A model generated the notes under the pieces. It saw only the letters and a list, made by a program, of their open reading frames with translations. It ran no database searches and had not been told where the DNA came from. A stretch of DNA of 63,432 bases from Propionivibrio limicola. Lineage in GTDB: Bacteria > Pseudomonadota > Gammaproteobacteria > Burkholderiales > Rhodocyclaceae. Positions 7,569-16,785 of this stretch are shown piece after piece. Within the stretch, counting starts at the first letter, position 1. Each line of letters begins with the position of its first letter. The position numbers and the translations under genes were made by a program. Where the stretch lies: the NCBI RefSeq assembly GCF_009469695.1, contig NZ_SSSR01000020.1, positions 1-63,432 on the forward strand, given 5' to 3'.

Positions 7569-8030
7569 TCAAATTTCGAATGCGACCACGCCGTCTCGGC
7601 TGTAGTCACGATGTTCTGGATGGCTCATGTCGGCGTACACCAAGTGGTCGCCGCGCAGCTCGCCCGGCCAGACAGCCACAACGCGCTTGGAATGAGCCAG
7701 CCGCTTGACGAGGTCAAGCGGGTTGATCTGCAGGCTGGGTTCGAACAACAACTCCAGGTTGTCGAGCAGCAGCGGGTCTTCAGTTCGTTCCTTGTCAGCG
7801 ATCTCCCGCAGCAGTTCGCCTGCCGAGAAGCCGCGTTTGTTGTTCGGCGTGGCGGCCAAACGGCACCCCAGCTCCAGGCCAACGTTGAGCGGCTCGATAT
7901 TGAGCTTGGCGCCCAGTTGCCAGAGCAGTCGGGTCTTGCCGCTGCAGCTGGGACCGACCAGCAGAATCAGCTTGCTGTTGAGGTCGCCGATTTCGCCGAT
8001 GAGTCGTTCGAGTTTTTCGAGCACGCTCAT
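7569..8030 (-). CDS. brxF: BREX-3 P-loop protein BrxF
   Basis: This small 153-residue P-loop ATPase has Walker A GPSCSGKT (26-33) near the N-terminus and a Walker B-like [12 protein letters not shown]. The size and the arrangement (WYL regulator, small P-loop protein, large BrxC ATPase) are the hallmark of type 3 BREX. ATG 8030 ([10 protein letters not shown]) is chosen over the longer frame because it follows the regulator stop by 4 bp. No truncation is seen. BrxF has no intact partner here, as BrxC, the methylase and PglZ are damaged or not in the window. Confidence 0.7.
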   Translation of the reverse strand: MSVLEKLERLIGEIGDLNSKLILLVGPSCSGKTRLLWQLGAKLNIEPLNVGLELGCRLAATPNNKRGFSAGELLREIADKERTEDPLLLDNLELLFEPSLQINPLDLVKRLAHSKRVVAVWPGELRGDHLVYADMSHPEHRDYSRDGVVAFEI

Positions 8031-8034
8031 ACAC

Positions 8035-8952
8035 TCAGTCCGTCTCGGCTTCGAGCCGTTGTTGCTCAGGGGAGCGGTAGCCCGGCGCCAACACGGCATT
8101 GCGCACGCCGTAGATGGCAAGGTGGTCTTTCAACCAAAGCCGGTACTCAGGTCCGCGCAGGGAGTGATCCGGCGAGCAGTCCACGCTCCACTTGCGCAAA
8201 ATGTACCCGGCCGTGGCGGCGCGCAGCTTTATCCGCAGCACGCCGTCGCGCATGCTGTAGTCCATTTCGGTGATCTCTGGACGGGGTTGATCCGGGTGTG
8301 GCACCAACTCCAGTTCGACGATCCGGGTCCACTGAATATCTTGGTCGCTCGTCTCGTGGGGCTCCACTGGCTGGCCCTTGAGTACAACGGGGTTCTTTAT
8401 TCGGGTGATGACGAAATCCCGGAACTCCTGCGACTTCCGGTCGAAGGCGCGGACGTGCCAGCGGAGGCCGTTGTCGATCAGCGCGAAGGGGACAATTTCC
8501 CGCTCGGACTTGCCGCTTGAGATTGAGTAATAGTCGACCGCCATTACGCATTCCTGATGGATCGCCCGAGTGACGCTTGCCAACACATCCAGATCCGGGT
8601 GTGTAAGCCGTGATGGGCTCTCGCTGGCCACCCACGCTTTGAGCCGCATCGGCTCACCATCGCCAAATCCCTGGGTCAGCCACGACAGCACTCGCTCTGG
8701 GGGGAAATTGAAGATGGTCCGGAAATCTGGCCCAAGGATGTAGGCCTTGCCTTTGGGGTCGTAGTCGATGTTTCCCGGAGACAACTCCTTATAGAGCGCC
8801 AAATCCCGGGTTGCCGCTGCTGACTGGATGCCAAACCGTGCCACCAAGTCTTGCCGACGAATCTCTCCCACAAAGCGCACACGCAGCTCTATGAACGCGA
8901 GCCGGTCGCGCTGGGGCTGAGTCAGTTGTTCAAGCCTATCGTTCGACACCAT
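8035..8952 (-). CDS. brxR: WYL-domain transcriptional regulator (BrxR/CapW-like)
   Basis: The 305-residue protein has an N-terminal winged helix (about 1-70, RRQDLVARFGIQSAAATRDL), a central WYL domain with RWHVRAFDRKSQEFRDF, and a C-terminal WCX-like domain. Regulators of this architecture head BREX and CBASS loci and repress them by binding inverted repeats in their own promoter. It is the first gene of the leftward run (brxR-brxF-brxC) and is divergent from the gene at 9118. It appears intact and may now control the ATPase/DUF4276 pair, which has moved under its operon. Confidence 0.75.
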   Translation of the reverse strand: MVSNDRLEQLTQPQRDRLAFIELRVRFVGEIRRQDLVARFGIQSAAATRDLALYKELSPGNIDYDPKGKAYILGPDFRTIFNFPPERVLSWLTQGFGDGEPMRLKAWVASESPSRLTHPDLDVLASVTRAIHQECVMAVDYYSISSGKSEREIVPFALIDNGLRWHVRAFDRKSQEFRDFVITRIKNPVVLKGQPVEPHETSDQDIQWTRIVELELVPHPDQPRPEITEMDYSMRDGVLRIKLRAATAGYILRKWSVDCSPDHSLRGPEYRLWLKDHLAIYGVRNAVLAPGYRSPEQQRLEAETD

Positions 8953-9117
8953 GGCTAGCCGTTTCGCAGAGAAAGAAGGGAAATGGGTGTATTAGAGTTA
9001 AGTATATGATTTGCCATTAGGCATGTCCATCGAATCGCAATGAACTGTTGATTGGCTATATTATGATTAGCATTGATGCACTTGGACGCGGATCGCCGAC
9101 CGAAAAAGAGGTTTGAT
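8953..9117. promoter_or_regulatory. AT-rich divergent intergenic region, likely regulator target
   Basis: These 165 bp between the WYL regulator and the gene at 9118 are clearly more AT-rich than the surroundings (for example GGCTATATTATGATTAGC). It must hold the promoters of both transcripts. I could not define a convincing -35/-10 pair or a clean operator by eye. Confidence 0.35.
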
Positions 9118-9432
9118 ATGGCAATCGACAAGCTCAACAGCCTGCAATTTCTATGCTTTTTGCGGCGCCCTTACTTTGAGGAGTTCGGAGAAGAGGACGG
9201 TGTTTACGTCGACCGGGTGCCATTTGAACTGCGCATCCGACTACTCCGCTGGACGTGGCCAACCCGCAGTAGAGACCAGTACTTTTTCACGACGCCCGAT
9301 GGCCGTGACGTCATCACTCGGGAGGGGTGGGAGGAGTTTGTCCGCTGGGTAGGGGACGCGATGGATCGGCAGTTGAGTGCCGAAGGCGACAACCCGAATG
9401 AGGCCGAGAGCATAAAGAGGCAATCCGTTTAG
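9118..9432 (+). CDS. Hypothetical protein, 104 residues
   Basis: ATG 9118 (MAIDKLNSLQFLCFLRRPYF) has GAGG nearby; an upstream ATG at 9073 lacks one. The protein is soluble, rich in Arg and aromatic residues (LLRWTWPTRSRDQYFFTTPD), with no motif I can name. It is the only rightward gene in this part of the island, divergent from brxR, and its end overlaps the end of the next leftward gene by 4 bases. Confidence 0.5.
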   Translation: MAIDKLNSLQFLCFLRRPYFEEFGEEDGVYVDRVPFELRIRLLRWTWPTRSRDQYFFTTPDGRDVITREGWEEFVRWVGDAMDRQLSAEGDNPNEAESIKRQSV

Positions 9433-9626
9433 ATACCAGACAGGTCGGCTAAAAAGCACGATGAAACACTAACTCCGCCCAACTGGCGGGACTTTTCTCG
9501 AGTCGCCCTAACGATCATCAGCAAGCGATCTGGATGGCCGTCATGGGCAATCTGTACAAGCATCGCCCCATCCTCTTCCGCAAAATTCCAATGCACCACC
9601 TGAAATACCAGCTCCGGCAGAGTCAA
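9429..9626 (-). CDS. Hypothetical protein, 65 residues, coupled to the recombinase gene
   Basis: The start overlaps the stop of the upstream recombinase by 4 bases (ATGA type), typical of translational coupling. The sequence (LVFQVVHWNFAEEDGAMLVQ) suggests a small beta-rich fold. No family recognised. Confidence 0.45.
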   Translation of the reverse strand: MTLPELVFQVVHWNFAEEDGAMLVQIAHDGHPDRLLMIVRATREKSRQLGGVSVSSCFLADLSGI

Positions 9627-10687
9627 GGAATTTCAGGCTTCGGCACACTGGGCCGTGCTTTCGATAGATGCGATTTTGTGGAGGGCGGCTTGATACTGCG
9701 TTCGACCGTTACTTCGAGCGGACGAAGCGCCCCCGCCTTGCTTGCCTGTTGCGCCTGGCCATAGTTGCGCCGGGTCTTGGCGGACACATGACCGAGCCCA
9801 CGGCTGACTGAATCGGCAGACCGCGTGGATTTGATATCGGCTGCCCACTGGTGGCGCAGGCAATACGCGGTGATGCTATGTCGATGCGCCGGCCACAGGC
9901 ATTTGCCAAGGCGGCGAACCTCGACAGTAAAGTTGCCCGGGTTGGGAATCTGCACATGCAGGATTGGCTCTTCTTGCTGATCAAGCAACTTATTTGTTGC
10001 AACGATCAGGGGGTGATCGTCCGTCGCGACATAGTGAATGATCCGCCAGGGCTGACCTTGGTGCTGACCTTTGACCTTGGCACCATTGACGAAGATGTTG
10101 ATCATGTCGGTCTGTAGCGTTTCATCGTAGTCGCGCCAGATCACGATACCCATTTGCAGCTCAATTGGCCGGCAACCGCTCACAGCGGCAGCGAGAATCG
10201 CCTTGCCATATGATCCCGCCTGGCTACGTTGGCACAGCTTCTCACGCCAGCCCCAGGGCAGTCCGGCGAGGGCCTTACGCTTGCTTTGACGTTTTTTGCG
10301 CATCCCCTGAAACCCAGCCGACTGAGTAGCAACGAGAGCTTCAAGGGTCTGCAGGTGCTGTTCCAGTTCGGGCTGGAGGCTTTGCAACTGTTCGTCACTG
10401 GCCTGATGCACTGACGCCATCAGTTCGCGCTGCCGCACGTGCAAAAAGTAGCGTAATGCCGCCATGCGCTTGTGGAAGGTGCGTGGGCTGGTCGTATTGG
10501 TCAGAACATCCCGCAGGCCATGTTCTGCATAGCGCGCACGATGTAGTAGCGTTTCCCCCAATCTCAGGTAGTCAGCGCGGGTCTTCTGTGACGGGTGGTC
10601 AAATGCACCTCCGCGCGGTTGTATGGCTGCCACTGCGTCCCGACACCGAGCTAGAAGCTGAAGTAACTGATGGTACAGGTTTGTCAT
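9623..10687 (-). CDS. Tyrosine recombinase, second integrase of the island
   Basis: This 354-residue protein carries the tyrosine recombinase catalytic pattern in its C-terminal half: the first Arg in SGCRPIEL, the second in ITAYCLRHQWA, His in RGLGHVSAKT, and the nucleophile Tyr in RRNYGQ. The N-terminal half is helical and unlike P4-type integrases, so it is a separate lineage from the integrase at 12966-14138. Start ATG 10687 (MTNLYHQLL) overlaps the preceding gene by 4 bases. It could act in resolution or transfer of the element. Confidence 0.65.
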   Translation of the reverse strand: MTNLYHQLLQLLARCRDAVAAIQPRGGAFDHPSQKTRADYLRLGETLLHRARYAEHGLRDVLTNTTSPRTFHKRMAALRYFLHVRQRELMASVHQASDEQLQSLQPELEQHLQTLEALVATQSAGFQGMRKKRQSKRKALAGLPWGWREKLCQRSQAGSYGKAILAAAVSGCRPIELQMGIVIWRDYDETLQTDMINIFVNGAKVKGQHQGQPWRIIHYVATDDHPLIVATNKLLDQQEEPILHVQIPNPGNFTVEVRRLGKCLWPAHRHSITAYCLRHQWAADIKSTRSADSVSRGLGHVSAKTRRNYGQAQQASKAGALRPLEVTVERSIKPPSTKSHLSKARPSVPKPEIP

Positions 10688-11718
10688 GATTCGATTTCCT
10701 GAACAAGCATTTCGATAACGCGTCCTGACACCTCCCGTGCGCTGCCGCCTTCGATCGCGCACAGCAGTTCATCGCTATCCAGCCTGCCAACACGACGAAC
10801 AAACCGTCCGTGCTCGATGCAAAAGTATTCAACCTGTTGGTGTTCGGTAATACGCACATAGCTGTTGGCTCGCTCAATTGGCCATGCGAAGCAGCGCCCT
10901 TGATAAACCGCCAGCCGCTCAGGTGAGGGGATGGCCGACGTACGTTGCGGCGTGTTGTTTTCTTGCTTGCCAAGCAGATGCCGGGTCAGCGCAACAGGAT
11001 TTCGCGGAGGTTTGGTTGGTGACTGGAACTGTCGTGCGAGATTGTTTATCACCGCCTGTAAGTCGGCCGCGTTTCTTCCGGCTTGCTGTGCCTCCCGAAG
11101 CACCAACCCAACGTCCGCCCGGTGCGAAGCCGGAATGGCTGAGATATCCACAGGCTGGTTAGCCGGCGGCTCTGGGGTTAGGGTTACTTTAGAGTTAGGG
11201 TTGGGGTTAGGGTTACTGAGGGAAAGGTTGGATACCTTATCGATACCATATCGACAGGATATCGATAGCGTATCCGCCGCCCCCAGAAGACCGAGTTCTC
11301 GGTCCAGAATACGTTGGTACTCCGGGGAAAGGTGCGGGCGGAAATCGTCCAAAAACGGCTGCAGCCAGGCAGGCGGAATGTGCCGGATGTCTCCCAGTGT
11401 GCGGTTGCGCAGCTTTGGCCCCATGCTCTGCCCGGCATGGTGGTGCTCCCACCAGATGCGCACCCAGACAAACATCCGTTCGGCGTCGTACCAGGTGAGG
11501 TCATTTGCCCGTAGCCGATCAATCACCTGCAACCATTGATCAGCCGACCAACCCACTTCTGCACAGGCAATCTTGGGGACAAGAGGGTAGGCACCGACGA
11601 CGTTGGAATCAGGACACGTGAGTAGGTGGACCAAGGCGATTTTGTCTTCTGTGGTGCAGATTTGCAGACGTGGAGAACGCCAGAAACCCTGGTCATTGAT
11701 CGTGCGCTGACGGCTCAC
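10684..11718 (-). CDS. Replication-initiation-like protein of the island
   Basis: The 344-residue protein starts at GTG 11718, overlapping the AlpA stop (GTGA). The N-terminal region (EDKIALVHLLTCPDSNVVGAY, then a winged-helix-like section and a Trp-rich WVRIWWEHHH) resembles phage/satellite replication proteins of the O/DnaD type. A low-complexity stretch (NPNPNPNS) links it to a C-terminal part that includes EYFCIEHGRF. No catalytic motif is seen. Its position between alpA and a recombinase fits an element-specific replication or maintenance role, which I infer. Confidence 0.4.
   Translation of the reverse strand: MSRQRTINDQGFWRSPRLQICTTEDKIALVHLLTCPDSNVVGAYPLVPKIACAEVGWSADQWLQVIDRLRANDLTWYDAERMFVWVRIWWEHHHAGQSMGPKLRNRTLGDIRHIPPAWLQPFLDDFRPHLSPEYQRILDRELGLLGAADTLSISCRYGIDKVSNLSLSNPNPNPNSKVTLTPEPPANQPVDISAIPASHRADVGLVLREAQQAGRNAADLQAVINNLARQFQSPTKPPRNPVALTRHLLGKQENNTPQRTSAIPSPERLAVYQGRCFAWPIERANSYVRITEHQQVEYFCIEHGRFVRRVGRLDSDELLCAIEGGSAREVSGRVIEMLVQEIES
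11174..11216. repeat. TTAGGG/TTGGGG-like interspersed hexamer repeats inside the coding region
   Basis: GGGTTAGGGTTA occurs twice, with GAGTTAGGGTTGGGG between, giving four TTAGGG-like hexamers in 43 bp. On the minus strand they encode the Asn-Pro repeat of the replication-like protein. This is an internal microsatellite, prone to slippage and able to form G-rich structures. Confidence 0.7.
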
Positions 11719-12011
11719 TTGCCTATTCCCCGGGCACCATTTGTCACCCTCGCGCGAAGTTGTGGGTTTGCAAGCGCAAGGCCAGGCGCCGCTTTGCAAC
11801 CGCCGTCATCAAACAGGTTTTGCAGGTCAACCCGGTGGTTAATCGCCTGTTCTTCCAGCCAGGCATCGATTTCTTCTTCCAGAAACATCACCATGCGGCT
11901 GCCGCCGAGGTTGATCGGTTTTGGAAAGCCAGGTTGTCTGGACAAGCGCCAGAGCGACGTGCGGCTAACAGAAAGCTTATTGCAAACTTCTTGGATACGA
12001 ATGCTGCGCAT
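11715..12011 (-). CDS. alpA: AlpA-family excisionase/transcriptional regulator
   Basis: The 98-residue protein starts at ATG 12011 (MRSIRIQEVCNKLSVSRTSL). The helix-turn-helix VCNKLSVSRTSLWRLSRQPGFPKPINLGG followed by FLEEEIDAWL is the MerR-like pattern of AlpA proteins, which act as excisionases or activators of integrase in P4-like elements. It overlaps the downstream replication-like gene by 4 bases. Confidence 0.8.
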   Translation of the reverse strand: MRSIRIQEVCNKLSVSRTSLWRLSRQPGFPKPINLGGSRMVMFLEEEIDAWLEEQAINHRVDLQNLFDDGGCKAAPGLALANPQLRARVTNGARGIGK

Positions 12012-12075
12012 GCTGTGGTACTCCTCGAAACGTCGTGAAAACACGAGCAATATTGCGAGGAGCGGCAGTGCGAGT

Positions 12076-12119
12076 CACGGGCAAAAAAGCAGCGAGAAAT
12101 CTACGATTTATTGCCCGTG
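12076..12119. repeat. Inverted repeat upstream of alpA
   Basis: CACGGGCAA (12076-12084) and TTGCCCGTG (12111-12119) are perfect 9-base arms with a 26-base AT-rich interval. The repeat lies between the end of the hypothetical gene and the alpA start. It may be an operator or excisionase/integrase arm site rather than a terminator, as no T tract follows. Confidence 0.45.
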
Positions 12120-12126
12120 TCATGGG

Positions 12127-12969
12127 TCAGCGCGTTTGGGGAATAAAGTTCGGCATGTCGTCGGCGGTTCCGCAATCAAGATGACTACGCGTCTGTTTGA
12201 GGGTCAATGTGACGGTGAACTCGCCATCACACCACTGCGCGTAAATTTGCGGCTGGTGAAATTTTCTCAGAGCAGTTTTTGCGTACTGCAGGCCCACTAC
12301 CGGAGATATTCCCGCTTTAGCAAATACGGCAGCCAAACAACGAATGGAGTCGGATTCAGCAGAACGAGATGTGTTTTTCGGATCTTTCCGGTCGGAGACT
12401 GTGCTGGAGACGGTCAGTGGCCAATCTTCTTGAATACACAGCGCTACAAACTCGCGTGCAATCTGAAACTCCAGGGAATTACTAGGTCGCCCTTTTCTCT
12501 TGGCACCAGATAGTTGCTCTGCACCGGCCCGGAGCCAAATTAGATTATTGCTCCATAGCAGGCGATTGGCGTGGCGCGGATACAGTGTGTCGTCGTAAGC
12601 ATCCGGCACCAGGCTATCGTCCAAGTCATCGTTGAACGCTAACGCCCGGTAATACTCTTTGATACAGACGTCCTGTTCGCTGCCCAGTCTCTCAAGTTCA
12701 TCCGCGCGCAGATCGCGCAAGGCGTCTTGCAGTTGACCGGCGGCCTTCGCGACTGCGAGGAAGCGATTTCGGCTGTTCTTGTCCAGCATGATTGCGCGCC
12801 GATCAACATATCTTTGTGCCAAGGCATGCAGTTGCTCAGAAAAAGCGTCAGGGTCACTGAACACGGGTTTGCCTTGGCGAGTACGGCGCATAAAGATTTC
12901 GTGTTCAATTTCTCCGAGATGGAGAAACTCAGGCTCAGCGCGAGCCGAATTGCGTTGTGTTGCGTTCAT
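12127..12969 (-). CDS. Hypothetical protein, 280 residues, island backbone
   Basis: ATG 12969 (MNATQRNSARAEPEFLHL) overlaps the integrase stop by 4 bases, so it is co-translated with the integrase. The protein is charged and mostly helical, without signal peptide or membrane segment. No motif I can name. It sits between integrase and alpA, a place where such elements often carry regulatory or mobilisation genes. Confidence 0.5.
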   Translation of the reverse strand: MNATQRNSARAEPEFLHLGEIEHEIFMRRTRQGKPVFSDPDAFSEQLHALAQRYVDRRAIMLDKNSRNRFLAVAKAAGQLQDALRDLRADELERLGSEQDVCIKEYYRALAFNDDLDDSLVPDAYDDTLYPRHANRLLWSNNLIWLRAGAEQLSGAKRKGRPSNSLEFQIAREFVALCIQEDWPLTVSSTVSDRKDPKNTSRSAESDSIRCLAAVFAKAGISPVVGLQYAKTALRKFHQPQIYAQWCDGEFTVTLTLKQTRSHLDCGTADDMPNFIPQTR

Positions 12970-14138
12970 GACTGCTTCCTCCATGTATCGAGATGATCAG
13001 CCCAGTCCTGCATCATGGCGCGGCGTTCGTCGAAATAGGTAGCGTGGTTGTACGTGCGGCGCACGTTGTTCTGGTCAGCATGGGCAAGCTGCGCCTCAAT
13101 GGCATCAGGGCGATATCCCATCTCGTTGAGACGGGTACTGCCGGTAGTCCGGGTAGCATGGGGGCTGTAAGTACCGCTCCAGCCCAGCACCTTGAGTGCC
13201 TGTCGGATCGATGCGGCGGACATCGGAGCGTTGCGATCATCCCGGCCGGGGAATAGATGCTTGCGGTTGCCAGTGATAGATTGCAGGCCTTTGAGCATTT
13301 CAACGGCTTGGCGTGGCAAGGGCACAATGTGTTCTTTACGTGCCTTCATCCTCTCAGCGGCGATGGTCCACGTTGCCTTCTCAAGGTCGAATTCATCCCA
13401 TGCTGCCTCGGCCACTTCAGTCGGACGAGCAAGCGTCCACCACATCAGTTGCATACAGTGACTTACCTGAAAACTGCAGCGGTGGTTTTCGAAGTCGTAC
13501 AGCAGCTTGCCGATTTGTTCCTTGCTAAGCGCTGGCTTGTGCTGAGTTTTGTTAGCAGGAAGGGCCTTGCGTACCGGCCAGACCGGGTCGCTGTCGGCGC
13601 GCAGGGTAGCAACGGCGAATTCGAACACCGCAGACATCGTGCGCCGCGCCTCCGCCGCGACCGTGGGAGCTCCACGCTTCGCGGTTTTTTGAAGGATATC
13701 GAGCACGTGGGCCGGAGTCACTTCGCGCACCGGCATTTTCCCTATGCTGGGAAAAACCACACGCTGCAACATGTCCAGTCGCCGGTTTTTGGTGACATCT
13801 TCCCAGTCTTTTGTCTGCAGCCACTCCTTGGCGACAACCTCAAAGGTGTTCTGGGCTTCTCCGGCCTGTCTGATGCGGTCTAGCTGCCGCTGTTGCGCTG
13901 GGTTGATGCCCAGCTTGACCAGTTTGCGCGCGGCTTCACTACGCTCCCTTGCTTCGGATAGCGTCAGTGAAGGGTACTCGCCAAGGGCAAACATGCTTGG
14001 CTTGCCGTCCAGCGTGAAGCGAAAGCGCCAGGCTTTCACGCCATTCGGTTTGACCTCCAGATAGAGCCCGCGCTGATCATTCAGGCGGTAGAGTTTTTCC
14101 TTGGGCTTGGCGTTGCGACAATGTGCGTCGGTAAGCAC
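12966..14138 (-). CDS. int: P4-type tyrosine recombinase (integrase)
   Basis: The 390-residue integrase starts at GTG 14138 behind a strong GAGGAGG. The N-terminal DUF4102-type domain (LYLEVKPNGVKAWRFRFTLDG and the following MFALGEYPSLTLSEAR) is typical of P4-like integrases of genomic islands. The catalytic domain has Arg in LARPTEV, HxxR in PHATRTTG, a later His in LAHADQ and Tyr in RRTYNHA. It is intact. Its gene is the last of the island, reading away from ychF, the usual place next to the attachment site. Confidence 0.9.
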   Translation of the reverse strand: MLTDAHCRNAKPKEKLYRLNDQRGLYLEVKPNGVKAWRFRFTLDGKPSMFALGEYPSLTLSEARERSEAARKLVKLGINPAQQRQLDRIRQAGEAQNTFEVVAKEWLQTKDWEDVTKNRRLDMLQRVVFPSIGKMPVREVTPAHVLDILQKTAKRGAPTVAAEARRTMSAVFEFAVATLRADSDPVWPVRKALPANKTQHKPALSKEQIGKLLYDFENHRCSFQVSHCMQLMWWTLARPTEVAEAAWDEFDLEKATWTIAAERMKARKEHIVPLPRQAVEMLKGLQSITGNRKHLFPGRDDRNAPMSAASIRQALKVLGWSGTYSPHATRTTGSTRLNEMGYRPDAIEAQLAHADQNNVRRTYNHATYFDERRAMMQDWADHLDTWRKQS

Positions 14139-14355
14139 GGTGACGGCCTCCTCGTAGCGGTGACAGCATGACTGTACTCACTTTCTGGCTGGCGCGCAAA
14201 ATACCGTACTCACCATTGTACTCATTAAACCATTGGCAACCCGGGAAATCAGCGGGCACTTCCTGAAACAATAAAACCGCCTAACTGCGCGATTTTGTTG
14301 TTGTTTCTTTGCTTTCTCTGGGTTTCATGAAACACCCAGAAAGCAATGAGTTGAC
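14139..14355. other. Island/chromosome boundary region, candidate attachment site
   Basis: These 217 bp between the integrase start and the ychF stop contain no gene. A large imperfect palindrome at 14311-14344 is centred on the perfect GTTTCATGAAAC, with outer arms GCTTTCT and AGAAAGC. Two near-identical ACTCA-containing words (GTACTCACTTT, GTACTCACCATTGTACTCATT) lie at 14174-14224. P4-type integrases insert beside the integrase gene, so attL or attR should be here. The partner copy is outside the window, so the core cannot be defined. Confidence 0.45.
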
Positions 14356-15447
<1,092 letters not shown>

Positions 15448-15471
15448 GGTGTAACTCCTGTCCTGTATTCG

Positions 15472-16041
15472 TTAAACAGCTTTGGTGTGCAGCGCCTGTT
15501 GCGCTGTGGCGTAATCGCCGACGGCGAGCTTCGGCCATGCAATCAGGCAACGGTCGAGCGCCCGGTCGATCTCGTCCAGCTCTTCGCGACGCGGTGGCTT
15601 GAGGACGAAGTTGATCACCTCGTTTCGGTTGCCGGGATGCCCGATACCGAGCCGCAAGCGCCAAAAATTCGGGGAGCCAAGCTGGGCCTGAATATCTTTC
15701 AAACCATTGTGGCCGCCATTGCCGCCACCTTGCTTGATCCGAATGCCACCCGGCGGCAAGTCGAGCTCGTCATGCACGACGAGGACCTCTTCGGGCGCGA
15801 TCTTGTAAAACCGGGCCAGCGCCGCCACCGACTGCCCGGAGCGATTCATGAAGGTCGTCGGCTTGAGCAGCCAGAGTTCATCGCGGCGTCCGGCGTGGCC
15901 AAAAAACTTGCCCTGCGGCGCCAACGTCACCTTGAGACCGGCCGCCAAGCGGTCGATAAACCAGAATCCGAGATTGTGCCGGGTGGCCTCATAATCGCCT
16001 CCGGGATTACCGAGGCCAACAATCAGGCGAGGTGCAGTCAT
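15472..16041 (-). CDS. pth: Peptidyl-tRNA hydrolase
   Basis: The 189-residue enzyme releases tRNA from prematurely dissociated peptidyl-tRNA. [19 protein letters not shown] carries the catalytic-site Asn and His; Asp is in [10 protein letters not shown]. The substrate-binding [13 protein letters not shown] is present. ATG 16041 has GAGTGAG upstream; a GTG at 16050 is an in-frame alternative. It sits between a terminator hairpin after rplY and ychF. Confidence 0.96.
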   Translation of the reverse strand: MTAPRLIVGLGNPGGDYEATRHNLGFWFIDRLAAGLKVTLAPQGKFFGHAGRRDELWLLKPTTFMNRSGQSVAALARFYKIAPEEVLVVHDELDLPPGGIRIKQGGGNGGHNGLKDIQAQLGSPNFWRLRLGIGHPGNRNEVINFVLKPPRREELDEIDRALDRCLIAWPKLAVGDYATAQQALHTKAV

Positions 16042-16054
16042 TGTGCTCACTCGA

Positions 16055-16096
16055 TTAAAACAAAGGCCGCCGCAGGTAAAACCCGTACGGCGGCCT
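16055..16096 (-). terminator. Rho-independent terminator after rplY
   Basis: AGGCCGCCG (16064-16072) pairs with CGGCGGCCT (16088-16096), a 9-bp GC stem. On the minus strand it is followed by TTGTTTTAAT. It lies 37 bp after the rplY stop, just before pth, so pth-ychF probably depends on readthrough or its own promoter. Confidence 0.75.
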
Positions 16097-16133
16097 GTTG
16101 GTCGGACGTTCAGTCAGACGCGATGAAGCTGAA

Positions 16134-16733
16134 TCAGGCAGCAGCCTCGCCTTCAGCCTCCTCGCTGCCCTTCTTCTTGCCGATGACCGAAACGACAACG
16201 AGATCGTCGCCATGCACCACCGGCTTCACGCCTTGCGGGAAGGTGAGCTGCGAGATATGGAGCGACTGACCGGCCTTCATGTCCTTCAGGTCGACTTCGA
16301 TGAAGGCTGGAAGATCCTGCGGCAGACAGGCAACGTCGATCTCGTTCATGATCTGGGCGACCTTGCCGCCACCGATCTTGACGCCCGGGGCGATGTCAGC
16401 GTTGATGAAGTGGAGCGGAACCTTCTGGTGAATCGGGCGGGTAACGTCGACGCGCTGGAAATCAACGTGCAAGACGAGCGGCTTGTACGGATGCATCTGG
16501 GCATCACGCAACAGAACGTTCTGCTCGGCACCGTCGAGCTTGAGCGTAATCAGGCTTGAGTGAAACGCCTCTTTGCGCAGCGACAGGAGCAGTTCATTGT
16601 GGTCAAGCTCGACCACTTCCGGCGCGGTCGAACCACCGTAAATGATGCCCGGAACCTTGCCAGCGTGACGCAGGCGGCGGCTCGCTCCGGACCCCTGCAC
16701 TTCGCGCTTTTGTGCATTCAATTCGAATTTCAT
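16134..16733 (-). CDS. rplY: 50S ribosomal protein L25/general stress protein Ctc
   Basis: This 199-residue protein is the long (Ctc) form of bL25. The N-terminal 5S rRNA-binding domain (MKFELNAQKREVQGSGASRR, PGIIYGG) is followed by the beta-rich TL5 domain (KVPLHFINADIAPGVKIGG, LPAFIEVDLKDM) and an acidic Glu/Ala tail. It lies between prs and pth as in most betaproteobacteria. Confidence 0.96.
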   Translation of the reverse strand: MKFELNAQKREVQGSGASRRLRHAGKVPGIIYGGSTAPEVVELDHNELLLSLRKEAFHSSLITLKLDGAEQNVLLRDAQMHPYKPLVLHVDFQRVDVTRPIHQKVPLHFINADIAPGVKIGGGKVAQIMNEIDVACLPQDLPAFIEVDLKDMKAGQSLHISQLTFPQGVKPVVHGDDLVVVSVIGKKKGSEEAEGEAAA

Positions 16734-16785
16734 AGTAACTCCAGGTAATTAACCCGTCCGCGACCAGACGGGTGGTGAAAAAAAC

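Noticed and set aside
11174-11216. True telomere or linear-replicon end
   Set aside because: The repeats lie inside a coding frame, are few and imperfect, and the flanking DNA continues on both sides.
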